From Deltaproteobacteria bacterium (GTDB taxonomy: Bacteria > Myxococcota_A > Polyangia > DRWM01 > JAAZOP01): DNA of 37,499 bases. The translations under genes and the position numbers were made by a program. Positions 1 to 8,254 of this stretch are shown in pieces. The notes beneath the pieces were generated by a model. It did not search any database. It worked only from the letters and a program-made list of their open reading frames with translations, and was not told where the DNA came from. Position 1 is the first letter of the stretch. The number at the start of each line of letters is the position of its first letter. The stretch lies in the NCBI GenBank assembly GCA_016930215.1, contig JAFGHH010000257.1:1-37499 (forward strand). The letters are read 5' to 3'.

Positions 1-2344
1 GCGCGAGGTTGCGGGCCGCCTCGTCGAGCTGGCCGGCCCAGAACTGGACCTCGCCCAGGTTGTTGAGCAGGTAGCACTCCATCCGCCGGTCGGCGCCCAC
101 GGCGAGCTTCAACCCTTCCTGGAAGTAGCCGACGGCGCTCTGGAGGTCGCCGCGGTCGAAGGCCAGGACGCCCAGCACGTTCATCGCCTGGGCCAGTTCC
201 TCCTTGGCCGCGGAGTTCTCGCCGAGGCGCAGGGCCTCCTGGGTCTTGGTGGCGGCGCGGTCGAGCAGTCCGCCGGCGCGGTCGAGCATCGCCAGGTGCA
301 GGAGGGCCAGCGCGCTGCCGCGGTTGTCGTCCATCTCCCGTCGCAGCGCCAGCGCCTCGCGATGGCAGCGCCGGGCCTCGTCGTACTCTCCCAGCAGGAA
401 GCGCAGGGAGCCGATGTCGGTCAGGGCCGCGGCGACGCCCACCTGGTCGCCGCACTGGCGGAACAGTCGCAGCGCCTCGTCGAGGTCGCGCAGCGCGGCG
501 GCGTAGTCCCCGCGCCCGCGGGACAGGCGACCGAGCTTGGACAGCGCGACGGCGACCTTGCCGGGGGTCCCGAGCGCCCAGGCACTGCGCAGCATCTGGC
601 GGAACGACTCCTCCGCGCCGTCCGTCCGGCCCATTGCGACCTGCACCGTCCCCAGCTCGTGCAGCGCCGCCAGCCGCCCCGGGTGGTCGTCGGGGTCGAG
701 CAGCTCGAGCTTGCGCTTGTACAGCCCGACGGCCCGCTCGTAGAGCGTCCGCCGCCGCGCCTCGTCGGCCGCCTCGCCGTAGCGTCTCGCCGCCAGCGCC
801 TGCGAGCCGCCGGCGGCCAGGTGTCCGGCGATCGTCTCCACGAAACCGGTCTTGCCCGTCGCCCGCACCTCGAGCCACCGGGCGGCGGCCAGGTGCAGGC
901 GCGCGCGGGCATCGCCGGAGAGCGTGCCGAGCACGAAGGTGCGCAGGCCGTCGAGCGCGAACACGTATTCCTGGGTGCCGGCGAACTCGGTCTCCTCCTG
1001 CCGCACCAGGAACCCGGCGCGGCACAGGCCGCCGAGCCGTCCGCGCATCGTCTCGAGGTCCTCCACGTGTCGCGACTCGAGCCGGCCGTCGGGCAGGGCG
1101 CCCGGCCGCCGCGCGCGCTCGAGGGCCACCAGCGCCTCGTCCCACAGCACCTCGCCCAGCACGGCCGCCGCCTGCAGCGTCGAGCGCTCGGCGGGGGCCA
1201 GGCCCTCCCACTGCACCCCCGCCAGCGCCTCGGCCGTCTCCGCCCCGAGCCGTTCGCCGACCGCAGCGACGTCGACGTGGACGATGCCGTGCTCGCGTCG
1301 CAGGGCCTTGGACTGCTCGAGCGATCGGGCGGCGTCGATCGCTCGACCCGGGTGCCCGTGGGACAGGCGCTGGATCAGCGACAGCAGGTCGTGCGACGGC
1401 GGCAGGCGCAGGCAGGCCTGGACCAGCGCCGCCAGGTCGGACTCCTCCAGCGGCTCCAGCTCGGACGTCTCGGTCGGCACGGCCGCGGTGAAGATCGTGG
1501 ACACGTCGGGCGTGCGTGAGGCGACCAGCCAGGCCAGCGGCTGTTCGGAGAGCCGCCGCACCAGTCCGGCGAGCAGGAACCGCCCCTCGTCGGTGGCGCG
1601 GTCCAGCCCGTCCAGCACCACCAGCAGCGGCCCGCGGTCGGCGTCGTAGCGGAAGGCGGCGGCCAGCGCGTCCAGGTACGGCGTCGGGCGGCGGAGCACC
1701 TCGTCGCCCGGCGCGGGCGCCTCGACGCCCCGCGAGCCGCTGAGCACCCCGAGTCGTGTCTCCACTTCGGCCACGTCGGCCGCCGACACGGCGGTGCCGA
1801 ACTCGTGCAGGCGCCGGGAGACGCGCCGCAGGAGCGACGCGGGGTCGTGCCGGTCGGTCATCCCCTCGCCCGCCCAACGGTCGACCAGGCGTTCGATCGG
1901 CGCCAGCGGCTCCCGCGCCGTCGGCGGGAGCCGCAGCTCGAACCGCGTCGCCCCCGTCGAGGCCGTGAGGGCGCCGGCGGCGGCGGCGACGAGCGCCGAC
2001 TTCCCGCTGCCCGGCGCGCCGTGCACCACGGCGGCCGCCGAGCGGCTCGCGGCGAGCGCCTGCTGGAGGTGGGCGTGGACCCGGTCGAGCAGCGGGCGGC
2101 GGCCGAGCAGGGGGATGCCGAGCGACGAGCGGCCGGAGCCCTCGGTGGTCGCTTCCTGCTCTTCGCGGACCTCCTCCGCCCGCGGCGCCCCGGTGCTGTG
2201 GGTGTCGCGCGTCGGCGCCACCGCGGGGTGGATCCCGGTGCCGGGTACCACGAAGCCGAAGATCGCGCCGCAGACCTCGCACGTCGGGCGTTCCGTCCAG
2301 ACGGCTTCGCCGCACATCGGGCAGCGGACCACGGGCCGCAGCAT
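1..2344 (-). CDS. Zinc-ribbon / STAND-type AAA ATPase / TPR protein (3' end outside window)
   Basis: The frame is open from an ATG at 2344 to the window edge, giving at least 781 residues without a stop. Cys8, Cys11, Cys22 and Cys25 form a small zinc ribbon. A Walker A motif GAPGSGKSA lies at residues 109-117 and a Walker B strand LLVVLDGLD ends near Asp245-Asp248. From about residue 540 the chain turns into tetratricopeptide-like helical repeats with the usual Leu/Gly/Ala/Tyr spacing. This order matches large signalling NTPases (STAND class) in which TPRs sense a partner and the ATPase switches state; such modules are common in Myxococcota, often joined to kinases or cyclases. No kinase, cyclase or DNA-binding domain is visible in the part present. 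The partner and output are unknown. The architecture is clear; the specific role is not. Confidence 0.85.
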   Translation of the reverse strand, partial: MLRPVVRCPMCGEAVWTERPTCEVCGAIFGFVVPGTGIHPAVAPTRDTHSTGAPRAEEVREEQEATTEGSGRSSLGIPLLGRRPLLDRVHAHLQQALAASRSAAAVVHGAPGSGKSALVAAAAGALTASTGATRFELRLPPTAREPLAPIERLVDRWAGEGMTDRHDPASLLRRVSRRLHEFGTAVSAADVAEVETRLGVLSGSRGVEAPAPGDEVLRRPTPYLDALAAAFRYDADRGPLLVVLDGLDRATDEGRFLLAGLVRRLSEQPLAWLVASRTPDVSTIFTAAVPTETSELEPLEESDLAALVQACLRLPPSHDLLSLIQRLSHGHPGRAIDAARSLEQSKALRREHGIVHVDVAAVGERLGAETAEALAGVQWEGLAPAERSTLQAAAVLGEVLWDEALVALERARRPGALPDGRLESRHVEDLETMRGRLGGLCRAGFLVRQEETEFAGTQEYVFALDGLRTFVLGTLSGDARARLHLAAARWLEVRATGKTGFVETIAGHLAAGGSQALAARRYGEAADEARRRTLYERAVGLYKRKLELLDPDDHPGRLAALHELGTVQVAMGRTDGAEESFRQMLRSAWALGTPGKVAVALSKLGRLSRGRGDYAAALRDLDEALRLFRQCGDQVGVAAALTDIGSLRFLLGEYDEARRCHREALALRREMDDNRGSALALLHLAMLDRAGGLLDRAATKTQEALRLGENSAAKEELAQAMNVLGVLAFDRGDLQSAVGYFQEGLKLAVGADRRMECYLLNNLGEVQFWAGQLDEAARNLA

Positions 2345-2455
2345 GACGCGAGAGTAGCACAGGAGCCCGTGCCGTGACCCGAACGTCGTCCCGATGGCGC
2401 CGCCCGTGGAGGTAGACCGGATGGCGCCGCCGCTCGCTCGGCGCCTCGACCGTGG

Positions 2456-2461
2456 TACAGT
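2456..2461 (+). promoter_or_regulatory. Possible extended -10 promoter (TGGTACAGT) for the dUTPase-like gene
   Basis: TACAGT is preceded by TG and one base, an extended -10 pattern, 42 bases upstream of the ATG at 2503. No good -35 lies 16-18 bases upstream, which is tolerated by extended -10 promoters. This is a pattern match only. Confidence 0.35.
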
Positions 2462-2502
2462 CGGCCGCGCCGGCGGGAGCGCCGGCGCGGGGAGCGGAGG
2501 AG

Positions 2503-2901
2503 ATGGCCGATCACGACATGCTCGAGGAGATCTTCGCCTGCCAGCAGGCGCTCAACCAGCGCATCGGCGTGGACACCACGCGGCTCGACGAGCAGCAGCA
2601 GGTGCACTGGCTGCTCGAGTACAGCCGGGCGCTGACGCAGGAGACGGCGGAGCTGGTCGATTCCCTGCCCTGGAAGTGGTGGGCGAAGTACCAGAAGTAC
2701 GATCGGGAGAACGTGCGGGTGGAGATCGTCGACCTGCTGCACTTCCTGGTCTCGCTGGCGCAGGTCGCGGGGTTGTCGGCGCGGGACGTGCACGAGCTGT
2801 ACAGGAAGAAGAACGAGGTGAATTTCCGGCGCCAGGACAGCGGGTATGCGGTCAAGGACCACGGGGACAACGCCGACGTGAAGCTGTCCGGGAAGGGGTA
2901 G
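2503..2901 (+). CDS. All-alpha dUTPase-like NTP pyrophosphatase (dimeric dUTPase type)
   Basis: This 132-residue protein has the two acidic helix motifs of the all-alpha NTP pyrophosphatase superfamily: Glu47-x-x-Glu50 and Glu74-x-x-Asp77, which bind the Mg ions. Between them sits a tryptophan-rich segment PWKWW (56-60), typical of dimeric (type 2) dUTPases, and the helix after the second motif reads LLHFLVSLA. The expected reaction is dUTP to dUMP plus pyrophosphate in the cytoplasm, which limits uracil in DNA and supplies dUMP for thymidylate synthesis. The ATG at 2503 was chosen because GGAG and GGAGG lie at 2491-2500; a GTG at 2452 would add an unsupported 17-residue leader. A MazG-like enzyme with another nucleotide substrate is the alternative. 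The flanking genes are unrelated. Confidence 0.8.
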   Translation: MADHDMLEEIFACQQALNQRIGVDTTRLDEQQQVHWLLEYSRALTQETAELVDSLPWKWWAKYQKYDRENVRVEIVDLLHFLVSLAQVAGLSARDVHELYRKKNEVNFRRQDSGYAVKDHGDNADVKLSGKG

Positions 2902-2997
2902 TCCGGCGGGCCGGGCCCGGCCCCGGGGTTGAATGGCCGGTCGCCCCCCACGTCTGAAAGCCATGGCCGGCGGGACGGCAAGAGGTCACCGCTGGAC

Positions 2998-3029
2998 TTG
3001 GACGCCTGCCGGCCAAATTATGGTAGGGT
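2998..3029 (+). promoter_or_regulatory. Possible promoter for the TPR gene
   Basis: An AT-richer patch contains TGGTAGGGT (3021-3029), an extended -10 pattern, with TTGGAC at 2998-3003 upstream. The spacing is 20 bases to TAGGGT, or 15 bases to the alternative -10 TATGGT at 3019, so the exact pairing is uncertain. Confidence 0.3.
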
Positions 3030-3052
3030 CGCTGCTCACGGAGGACACGAAA

Positions 3053-4387
3053 ATGAGCCGCGTAGCGAGCAACGGAACGAACCGGGTTCGAGGGTGGGCG
3101 GGGTTCCCGATCCTGGCGTTGGGTGTGGGTCTGGCCGCCGCTCCGGCGTCCGCGCAGCAGTTCGACGAGTTGACGCAGGCGCGGGCGGGGGTCGCCGCCG
3201 CCGCCACCGATGCCGCCGCCCAGTACCGTTTGGGCGAGGCGTTGCTGGAGGCGCGGGACTTCGCCGGCGCCAAGACCGCCTTCGAAACCGCCTTGCGCCA
3301 CCGGTCCAACTGGGTCGATGCGCTGTGGGGGTTGGCCCGGGTCAAGATGGCGCAGGGTGAGTACGAGGCCTCGCGCGACGCCTGTCGCCGCGTGATCTCC
3401 GCCGCCGGCGATTCGGCCCCCGAAGGCCACGTCTGCATGGGGCAGGCCTACATGGTCTGGCGCCGCAGCTCGCTGGCGATCGAGGAGTTCAACAAGGCGT
3501 TGGCCGTCGACGACGACAACGCCGGCGCGCTGTGCGGGCTGGGCGACGCGCACGCCCGCGCCAACGAGCTGGACCAGGCGGTCGAGTCGTACCGCAAGGC
3601 CGTCGCCGCCGACGCCAACCTGCTCGAGGCGCGTCTCGGCCTGGCCACGATGCTCGAGCGCAAGGGCGACTTGGCGGGGGCGCAGGCCGAGCTGAAGGCC
3701 GCGCTGCAGATCCGGCCCTGGTCGGCCGACGCCCACTACAACCTCGGTCGGCTCGGAAGCGGCGCCGAGGCGCTCGACCACCTGGCGCAGGCGGTGGCGA
3801 TCCGGCCGTCGTTCACCGACGCGCAGCTCGAGTACGGCCGCAAGCTGGCCGCCGCGGGCCGCTGGTCCGACGCACTGGCCCCGCTGCAGGCCGCGTTCGG
3901 CCAGCTCCCCAACGTCGGCCAGGTCAACGAGCTGCTCGGCATCGCCTTGTGGAAGACCGGCGACCTCGCCGGGGCCGAGACCCGCCTGCGGGCCGCGATC
4001 GAAGGCGTGCCGAACTCCTCGCGCGCGCACGAGGGGCTGGGCGAGGTGCTGGTGGCGTCGAACCGCGTCGACGACGGCCTGGCGGAGCTCGAGATCGCCG
4101 CCAACCTCGACAGCACGAACGTCGAGCTGCTGCTGCGCATCGCCGTGGTGCTGCGCGGCCAGGGCCGCAACACCAAGGCCACCGGGTTCCTCGACAAGGC
4201 GCTGTCGCTCAAGGCCGACTTGTCGCGCGCCGAGGTGATGTACGGCGACATCCTGTTCGAGGCGGGGCGCTATGCCGACGCCCGCACGCGTTACCAGAAC
4301 GCCCTGAACGGCGACGGCGTGGGCCTCGACCGCAACCACGTCCAGGGCCGCCTCCAGCAACTCGACAACCTCGCCCCCCAGCGCTGA
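3053..4387 (+). CDS. Exported tetratricopeptide-repeat protein
   Basis: The protein has 444 residues. Residues 1-34 form a signal peptide: a basic start, a hydrophobic core (ILALGVGLAAA) and an Ala-Ser-Ala cleavage site before Gln35. There is no lipobox, so the product should be soluble in the periplasm or outside. The rest is a chain of about ten TPR-like helical pairs with typical Gly/Ala/Tyr positions, such as YRLGEALLEARDFAGA and EAGRYADARTRYQNAL. TPRs act as protein-binding scaffolds, and no enzymatic motif is present. The ATG at 3053 was chosen because GGAGG lies at 3040-3044 with 8-base spacing; upstream in-frame ATGs would place an unrelated basic stretch before the signal peptide. 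The V4R gene follows after 122 bases. The partner is unknown; a role in envelope assembly is only a guess. Confidence 0.85.
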   Translation: MSRVASNGTNRVRGWAGFPILALGVGLAAAPASAQQFDELTQARAGVAAAATDAAAQYRLGEALLEARDFAGAKTAFETALRHRSNWVDALWGLARVKMAQGEYEASRDACRRVISAAGDSAPEGHVCMGQAYMVWRRSSLAIEEFNKALAVDDDNAGALCGLGDAHARANELDQAVESYRKAVAADANLLEARLGLATMLERKGDLAGAQAELKAALQIRPWSADAHYNLGRLGSGAEALDHLAQAVAIRPSFTDAQLEYGRKLAAAGRWSDALAPLQAAFGQLPNVGQVNELLGIALWKTGDLAGAETRLRAAIEGVPNSSRAHEGLGEVLVASNRVDDGLAELEIAANLDSTNVELLLRIAVVLRGQGRNTKATGFLDKALSLKADLSRAEVMYGDILFEAGRYADARTRYQNALNGDGVGLDRNHVQGRLQQLDNLAPQR

Positions 4388-4509
4388 GCAGGACCCGGGG
4401 CGTCGAGTCGCAGCTCGCGGCGGAACGGGCCGCCGAGGTGCGAGCCCGCCGCGCCGTTGCGGAAGCCTCCGGCGCGTGCTGGAGTCCGGGCGGGGAAGTG
4501 AGGTTCGAC

Positions 4510-5250
4510 ATGGCCGATCGGCGCAGGATGCAGCTGTGGTTGCTCGACGCGGTGCTGGGGTTTCTGGAGGAGCATCCACGGTTCGTGCGGACGCTGCTGC
4601 GGCCGGCGGCCGTCGCGCCCTGGCTCGGTCCGCGGCTGATGGTCCTGCCGCGGGCGTTCCTCGGCGCGACCGCGTTCGAGATCCACGACGTCAACCTGCA
4701 CAGCGGCCGCATCGGCATCGGGGGCGTCGAGGAGATCCTGACCGGGTCGAAGCTGATCCACCTGCTGCACACGACGCTTGCCTCCCGCGTCGGGGAGGCG
4801 GAGAAGGACCGAGCGCTCTACGAGTTGGGCGAGAGCCTGTGCCGGTGGGAGGTCTCGCAGGCGCTCGAGCACGGCAGGTGGGCTCCCGCGGCGCTGGCGC
4901 CGTTGATCCTGGGCGGCCGGATCCTCGACGAGGTCCGGACCGATCCGCTGACGGCTCGGTTCTTCGTCCGAACGCTGCGGATGATGTCGCGGCTGATCAC
5001 CGACGAGGGGGGCTGGGGGCATCTCGAGTTCGACGTCTCGTCGCTGCCGCTGCGGGTGACGCTGTCGAATTCGCAGGAGGCCCGGTGGCTCGGGCCGTCG
5101 TCCGGCCCGGTCTGCCGCTTCTACGCCGGGATCGTCGCCGGGTACGCCGGCACGCTCGCAGGGGAGCCGATGCGCGCTCGCGAAGTCGCGTGTCGGGCGG
5201 CGGGGCATCCTGCGTGCGTATTCGAGGTCGAGCGCGCCGAAGGGCGGTGA
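4510..5250 (+). CDS. V4R (4-vinyl reductase) domain protein
   Basis: This is a 246-residue cytoplasmic protein without a signal peptide or membrane segment. The last 50 residues carry the V4R pattern: CRFYAGIVAGYAGTLAGEP followed by the Cys-x3-Gly-x2-x-Cys-x-Phe ending (ACRAAGHPACVFEVE). V4R domains are small-molecule sensing modules found in XylR/DmpR-type regulators, in TRAPP-like proteins and in bacteriochlorophyll synthesis. Here no output domain is attached: the first 150 residues are helical and contain a GLY-rich turn near 75-80 (RIGIGGVEEIL), but match no DNA-binding fold I recognise. The start follows a purine-rich stretch (GGGGAAGTGAGG, 4493-4504). A GTG at 4438 is in frame but lacks a ribosome site. 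The ligand is unknown. Confidence 0.7.
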   Translation: MADRRRMQLWLLDAVLGFLEEHPRFVRTLLRPAAVAPWLGPRLMVLPRAFLGATAFEIHDVNLHSGRIGIGGVEEILTGSKLIHLLHTTLASRVGEAEKDRALYELGESLCRWEVSQALEHGRWAPAALAPLILGGRILDEVRTDPLTARFFVRTLRMMSRLITDEGGWGHLEFDVSSLPLRVTLSNSQEARWLGPSSGPVCRFYAGIVAGYAGTLAGEPMRAREVACRAAGHPACVFEVERAEGR

Positions 5251-5321
5251 CTTGACGCGGGGCGACGGCCGGGGGAGCCTCCGGGCGGTGGACCCGGTTC
5301 GACCGACGGAGGGAGGCGACC

Positions 5322-7226
5322 ATGATTCGACACCCGTGGTTCGTGCCGCTGGCGCTGGTGGCCGGAGGACTGGCGGGCGGTCCGGCCGCCTGCGGCGGCG
5401 ACGACGGCGCCGCCGACGACGGCGGCGTTCCGGACGTCCGGGACGACGGCGGCGTCCCCGACGGCCCGCCCGGCGAGATCGGGTTGTGGGTCGAGCATGT
5501 GGCGCACAAGGTCCAGCCGACGACGGTCCCGGGGACCGCCGCGGCGATCGAGCTGGCGACCACGCGCCGTTCGTGGGCCGCCGCCCAGCTCGTGGTGCGT
5601 GCCGAGGCCGGAGTGCTGCGCGGCGTCGACCTCGCCGCGACCGACCTCGACGACGGCGCGGGACACGCCATCGCCGCGTCGAACGTCGTGTTCTTCCGCC
5701 AGCGATTCATCGATTACACCGGCGTTTCCGAGTCGGAGCCGGGCAACGTCCCGGTGCCGGACGAGTCGCCGACGGCGGATCCGCTGCTCCCGGACCCGCT
5801 CGTGCCGTTCGTCGATCCCTACTCCGGTGCCCCGGCCGGCGCCCCGTTCGACGTCGCCGCCGACCGCAACCAGCCGGTGTGGGTCGATGTCTTCGTCCCC
5901 GAGGACACCCTCGCCGGCACCTACACCGGGACAATCCGGGTGACGGCCGAGGGGCTGGTCGGTGCGTCGGTGCCGCTGACCGTCGAGGTCTGGGATCTGG
6001 TCCTGCCGGACATGCAGTCGGTGCCGACCTGGTTCGGCGCGCACGTCGAGGAGGTGATCCACTATCATGCCGGGACGTCGGCCTGCAGCGGGTCGAGCTG
6101 CTGGATCGACTGGACCGCGCGGTCGCGCGAGGTCGTGAAGCGCTACGAGGAGCTGGCCCACGCGCACCGGATCGATACCGGCCAGCACTTCGTGCCGGAC
6201 CCCGAGGGCCCGGGCGCGTGCGGCGTGCCGACCGACTGGTCGGCCTACGACGCGGCCGTGGAGCCGTACATGGACGGCAGCTACTTCGCCGACGGCGTGC
6301 CGAGCACGCGGCTGGACGTGCCGTTCTCGCCCGGGGTCGATTGGGGCTACGAGGGTTCCTGCGACCAGGCCGGGTACACGGCGCTGGCGGCGGCCTGGGC
6401 CGCGCACCTCGAGGAGCGCGGGTGGATGTCGCGGGCCATCGCCTACGCCTACGACGAGCCGCCGGACAGCGTCTACCCCGACATCGCACGCCACTCGGGC
6501 TGGCTGCAGGACGGCGATCCGGACTGGAAGGCCCACGTGCTGGTCACCAGCTCGCCGACGCCGGCCGGCGCGCCGATTCTCGACCCCGCCGTCGGCATCT
6601 ACTGCGTCTGCCTGCGCTGCTACGACGGCTGGGTGCTGGCCGACGACTACGGCCGCGCGGAGTGGCCCGCGCTGTTCGCCGCGGGCATCCGGCTGTGGTT
6701 CTACGAGAGCAACGCGCAGAGCGACCCGTACCCGACCTTCGCCGCGAACACCCTGTGGGGCGCCGAGCCGCTGATCGCGCTCTGGGGGAGCTGGTTCGAG
6801 CGGGCGAGCGGATTCCTGCTCTGGGACGTGATGGCCTGGGACCGGGACGACCCCTGGGGGCCGAACGTGGGCTACGGCAAGACCGGCGACGGCGTGCTGC
6901 TCTACCCGGGCCACCACGACGGGCTGGCCGCTCCCGCCGGCTCGCCGCCGGAGGTCGCGCTCGACGGCCCGATCCCGTCCTACCGGCTGAAGATGGTGCG
7001 GGCCGGCCTGCAGGACTGGGCGCTGTTCCGGCTGGCCGAGGACCGGGGGCTCGGCGAGCTCGCCCGCACGGAAGTCGCGCGGGTCTACGGCCAGCTGGGC
7101 GGCTGCGAGTGGTCCGGGTGTCCGCCGCCCGAGAACGGCTCGTACTTCTGGAACCACGACGCGACGCGGATCGACCAGGTCCGCCGCACGCTCGCCGAGG
7201 CGCTCGTCGCGGCGGGCGGCGGCTGA
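5322..7226 (+). CDS. GH123-like (DUF4091) glycoside hydrolase lipoprotein
   Basis: The protein has 634 residues. It begins with a signal peptide ending in GGPAAC, so Cys24 is the likely lipidation site, although Pro at -3 is unusual. An Asp/Gly-rich linker of about 25 residues follows. Residues 50-220 form a beta-rich domain, and residues 225-600 fit the TIM-barrel GH123/DUF4091 family: the acidic pair Asp378-Glu379 in YAYDEPP corresponds to the adjacent Asp-Glu catalytic residues of GH123. The late motifs GDGVLLYPG and IPSYRLKMVRAGLQDW are typical of DUF4091. Characterised GH123 enzymes release terminal beta-N-acetylgalactosamine by substrate-assisted catalysis; the substrate here is not known. 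GGAGGGAGG precedes the ATG. A surface-attached enzyme acting on extracellular glycans is the simplest reading. Confidence 0.75.
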   Translation: MIRHPWFVPLALVAGGLAGGPAACGGDDGAADDGGVPDVRDDGGVPDGPPGEIGLWVEHVAHKVQPTTVPGTAAAIELATTRRSWAAAQLVVRAEAGVLRGVDLAATDLDDGAGHAIAASNVVFFRQRFIDYTGVSESEPGNVPVPDESPTADPLLPDPLVPFVDPYSGAPAGAPFDVAADRNQPVWVDVFVPEDTLAGTYTGTIRVTAEGLVGASVPLTVEVWDLVLPDMQSVPTWFGAHVEEVIHYHAGTSACSGSSCWIDWTARSREVVKRYEELAHAHRIDTGQHFVPDPEGPGACGVPTDWSAYDAAVEPYMDGSYFADGVPSTRLDVPFSPGVDWGYEGSCDQAGYTALAAAWAAHLEERGWMSRAIAYAYDEPPDSVYPDIARHSGWLQDGDPDWKAHVLVTSSPTPAGAPILDPAVGIYCVCLRCYDGWVLADDYGRAEWPALFAAGIRLWFYESNAQSDPYPTFAANTLWGAEPLIALWGSWFERASGFLLWDVMAWDRDDPWGPNVGYGKTGDGVLLYPGHHDGLAAPAGSPPEVALDGPIPSYRLKMVRAGLQDWALFRLAEDRGLGELARTEVARVYGQLGGCEWSGCPPPENGSYFWNHDATRIDQVRRTLAEALVAAGGG

Positions 7227-7272
7227 TTCGCGGCGGTGGCGCCCGGCGCCGGCGACGACGAGGGCCCGGTCG

Positions 7273-7289
7273 CGGACGCAGAGCGTCCG
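7273..7289. terminator. Perfect hairpin between convergent genes
   Basis: CGGACGC and GCGTCCG form a perfect 7-base stem with a 3-base AGA loop. It lies 46 bases after the GH123-like gene and just beyond the stop of the minus-strand gene remnant. There is no T-tract, so termination is possible but not shown. Confidence 0.35.
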
Positions 7290-7305
7290 GCGCGCGCGGC
7301 AGGGA

Positions 7306-7446
7306 TCAGGGCGCCACGTAGCCCGGCAGCTCCGCGACGCAGGCATCGACGCCGTCGCCGCCGCCCCAGTCGCCGCCGAAGAGGATGCGGGTGGCGCTGG
7401 GGCTCGGAACGCCGTGGGGCTCGGCCCAGTAGTCCTGCGGCTCCGG
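7306..7446 (-). pseudogene. C-terminal remnant of a beta-propeller-like protein
   Basis: On the minus strand a short frame ending at a TGA (7308-7306) encodes about 45 residues that look like a genuine protein end: DYWAEPHGVPSPSATRILFG, then a DWGGG turn and VDACVAELPGYVAP. This resembles the last blade of TolB/WD40-like bacterial beta-propellers, where a Ser-Pro-x-Gly-Thr-Arg-hydrophobic-Leu-Phe-x-Ser-Asp-Trp-Gly strand is followed by a Val-Glu-Leu-Pro end. Upstream of about 7446 the frame loses this character, and the opposite strand there carries the promoter and start of the Cys-repeat gene. The expected Gly and Ser of the blade motif have become Ala and Gly, as in a decaying sequence. 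I infer that a larger gene was truncated, leaving its 3' end. The assignment rests on pattern memory only. Confidence 0.45.
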
Positions 7447-7456
7447 GTCCCTGCCC

Positions 7457-7485
7457 TTGTCGCTCCGCGGTTCCTGCCGTATCGT
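7457..7485 (+). promoter_or_regulatory. Sigma70-like promoter for the Cys-repeat gene
   Basis: TTGTCG (7457-7462) and TATCGT (7480-7485) are separated by exactly 17 bases. The predicted transcript start, near 7492, coincides with the GTG start codons at 7491 and 7494, which suggests a leaderless or nearly leaderless mRNA. Confidence 0.45.
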
Positions 7486-7493
7486 GTTCCGTG

Positions 7494-8081
7494 GTGAGGC
7501 ACGTGCGGGGCATCGGCACATGTACGGTTCTTCTCGCCGTCTGCTGCCATTGCGGCGACTTCGCGAACCAGGACGACGGTCCGCCCGGCTGCGCGGGTGT
7601 CGCGGTTCCTTGTGAGTTCCTCGGGGGTATCGAGACCTGCATGCGCCAGCGCGGGTGCGTCTTCAACAACCTCGACATCGTGTGCCAGGACGAGCCGACC
7701 GCCTGCACGGAGTTCTCCACGGAGGCGAGCTGCTTCCGGCAGGCAGGGTGTTGGTGGACGACGGTGCGGCCTGCCGACGCTCCTCCGTGCACCGGCATCG
7801 CCCGACCCTGCTCGATGCTGCGAACCGTCGAGGAGTGTCTTCGGCAGGTCGGCTGTTTCTGGGACCGCTGGTCGGCGAGCTGCGTCGGGGACGGCACCGG
7901 CTGCACCTGCCACGGGCATGCGTGGGCGTGCGCGCGGTTCGAGGACCAGCCGACGTGCGTGTCGGAGTCCGGCTGCTCCTGGGAGGGAATCGGGGGACGC
8001 TGCACGGGCGAGCCCGACGTGTGCGAGTCGTTGCCCGCCGCGTACAACTGCATGAGTCACTACGGCTGCTCGTGGTACTAG
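7494..8081 (+). CDS. Exported Cys-rich protein with five C-x8-C-x4-G-C repeats
   Basis: The protein has about 195 residues and starts with a short basic/hydrophobic leader ending in a Cys cluster (LLAVCCHCG), which could be a signal peptide or weak lipobox. The remainder consists of five copies of the pattern Cys-x8-Cys-x4-Gly-Cys-x-aromatic. Their Gly-Cys codons lie at 7656, 7749, 7854, 7974 and 8067, so the units are 31 to 40 residues apart. Most units end with a further Cys, and Trp or Phe recurs two residues after Gly-Cys. Such spacing suggests small disulfide-bonded modules in an oxidising compartment. GTG starts at 7491, 7494 and 7503 are all possible and none has a good ribosome site. 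The frame upstream to 7236 is Arg-rich and looks noncoding. I do not recognise the family, and no function can be given. Confidence 0.7.
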   Translation: MRHVRGIGTCTVLLAVCCHCGDFANQDDGPPGCAGVAVPCEFLGGIETCMRQRGCVFNNLDIVCQDEPTACTEFSTEASCFRQAGCWWTTVRPADAPPCTGIARPCSMLRTVEECLRQVGCFWDRWSASCVGDGTGCTCHGHAWACARFEDQPTCVSESGCSWEGIGGRCTGEPDVCESLPAAYNCMSHYGCSWY

Positions 8082-8254
8082 GTGCGCTCACGGGCTCATC
8101 ATTCTCACGAACAGAGCAGGTCCCGGCGCGCTCGAGCGCAGCCCGGCCTTTCCGTGCGCCGTGGGGCCGGCGGGAATACTGTCCCGCGGCTCCGACTTGA
8201 GCCTTCGCCCGGCCCGATGGAATCGGCCGACCGAACGCAAGGGAGGAGTCCGCC

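Noticed and set aside
2933-3052. Upstream ATG starts of the TPR gene
   Set aside because: They put 40 unrelated residues before a clear signal peptide and lack a ribosome site; the ATG at 3053 has GGAGG at good spacing.
3070-3100. tRNA-like GGTTCGA stretch
   Set aside because: It lies inside the TPR gene and no cloverleaf can be drawn around it.
2852-4579. Long minus-strand frame opposite the TPR gene, and similar antisense frames up to 1500 residues elsewhere (10476-14978, 33311-37426)
   Set aside because: They are mirror images of real genes in GC-rich DNA: low-complexity Arg, Pro and Ala content, no ribosome sites and no domain patterns.
7236-7493. Upstream extension of the Cys-repeat protein
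   Set aside because: The extension is Arg-rich and low in complexity, lies over the hairpin and gene remnant, and would bury the leader inside the protein.
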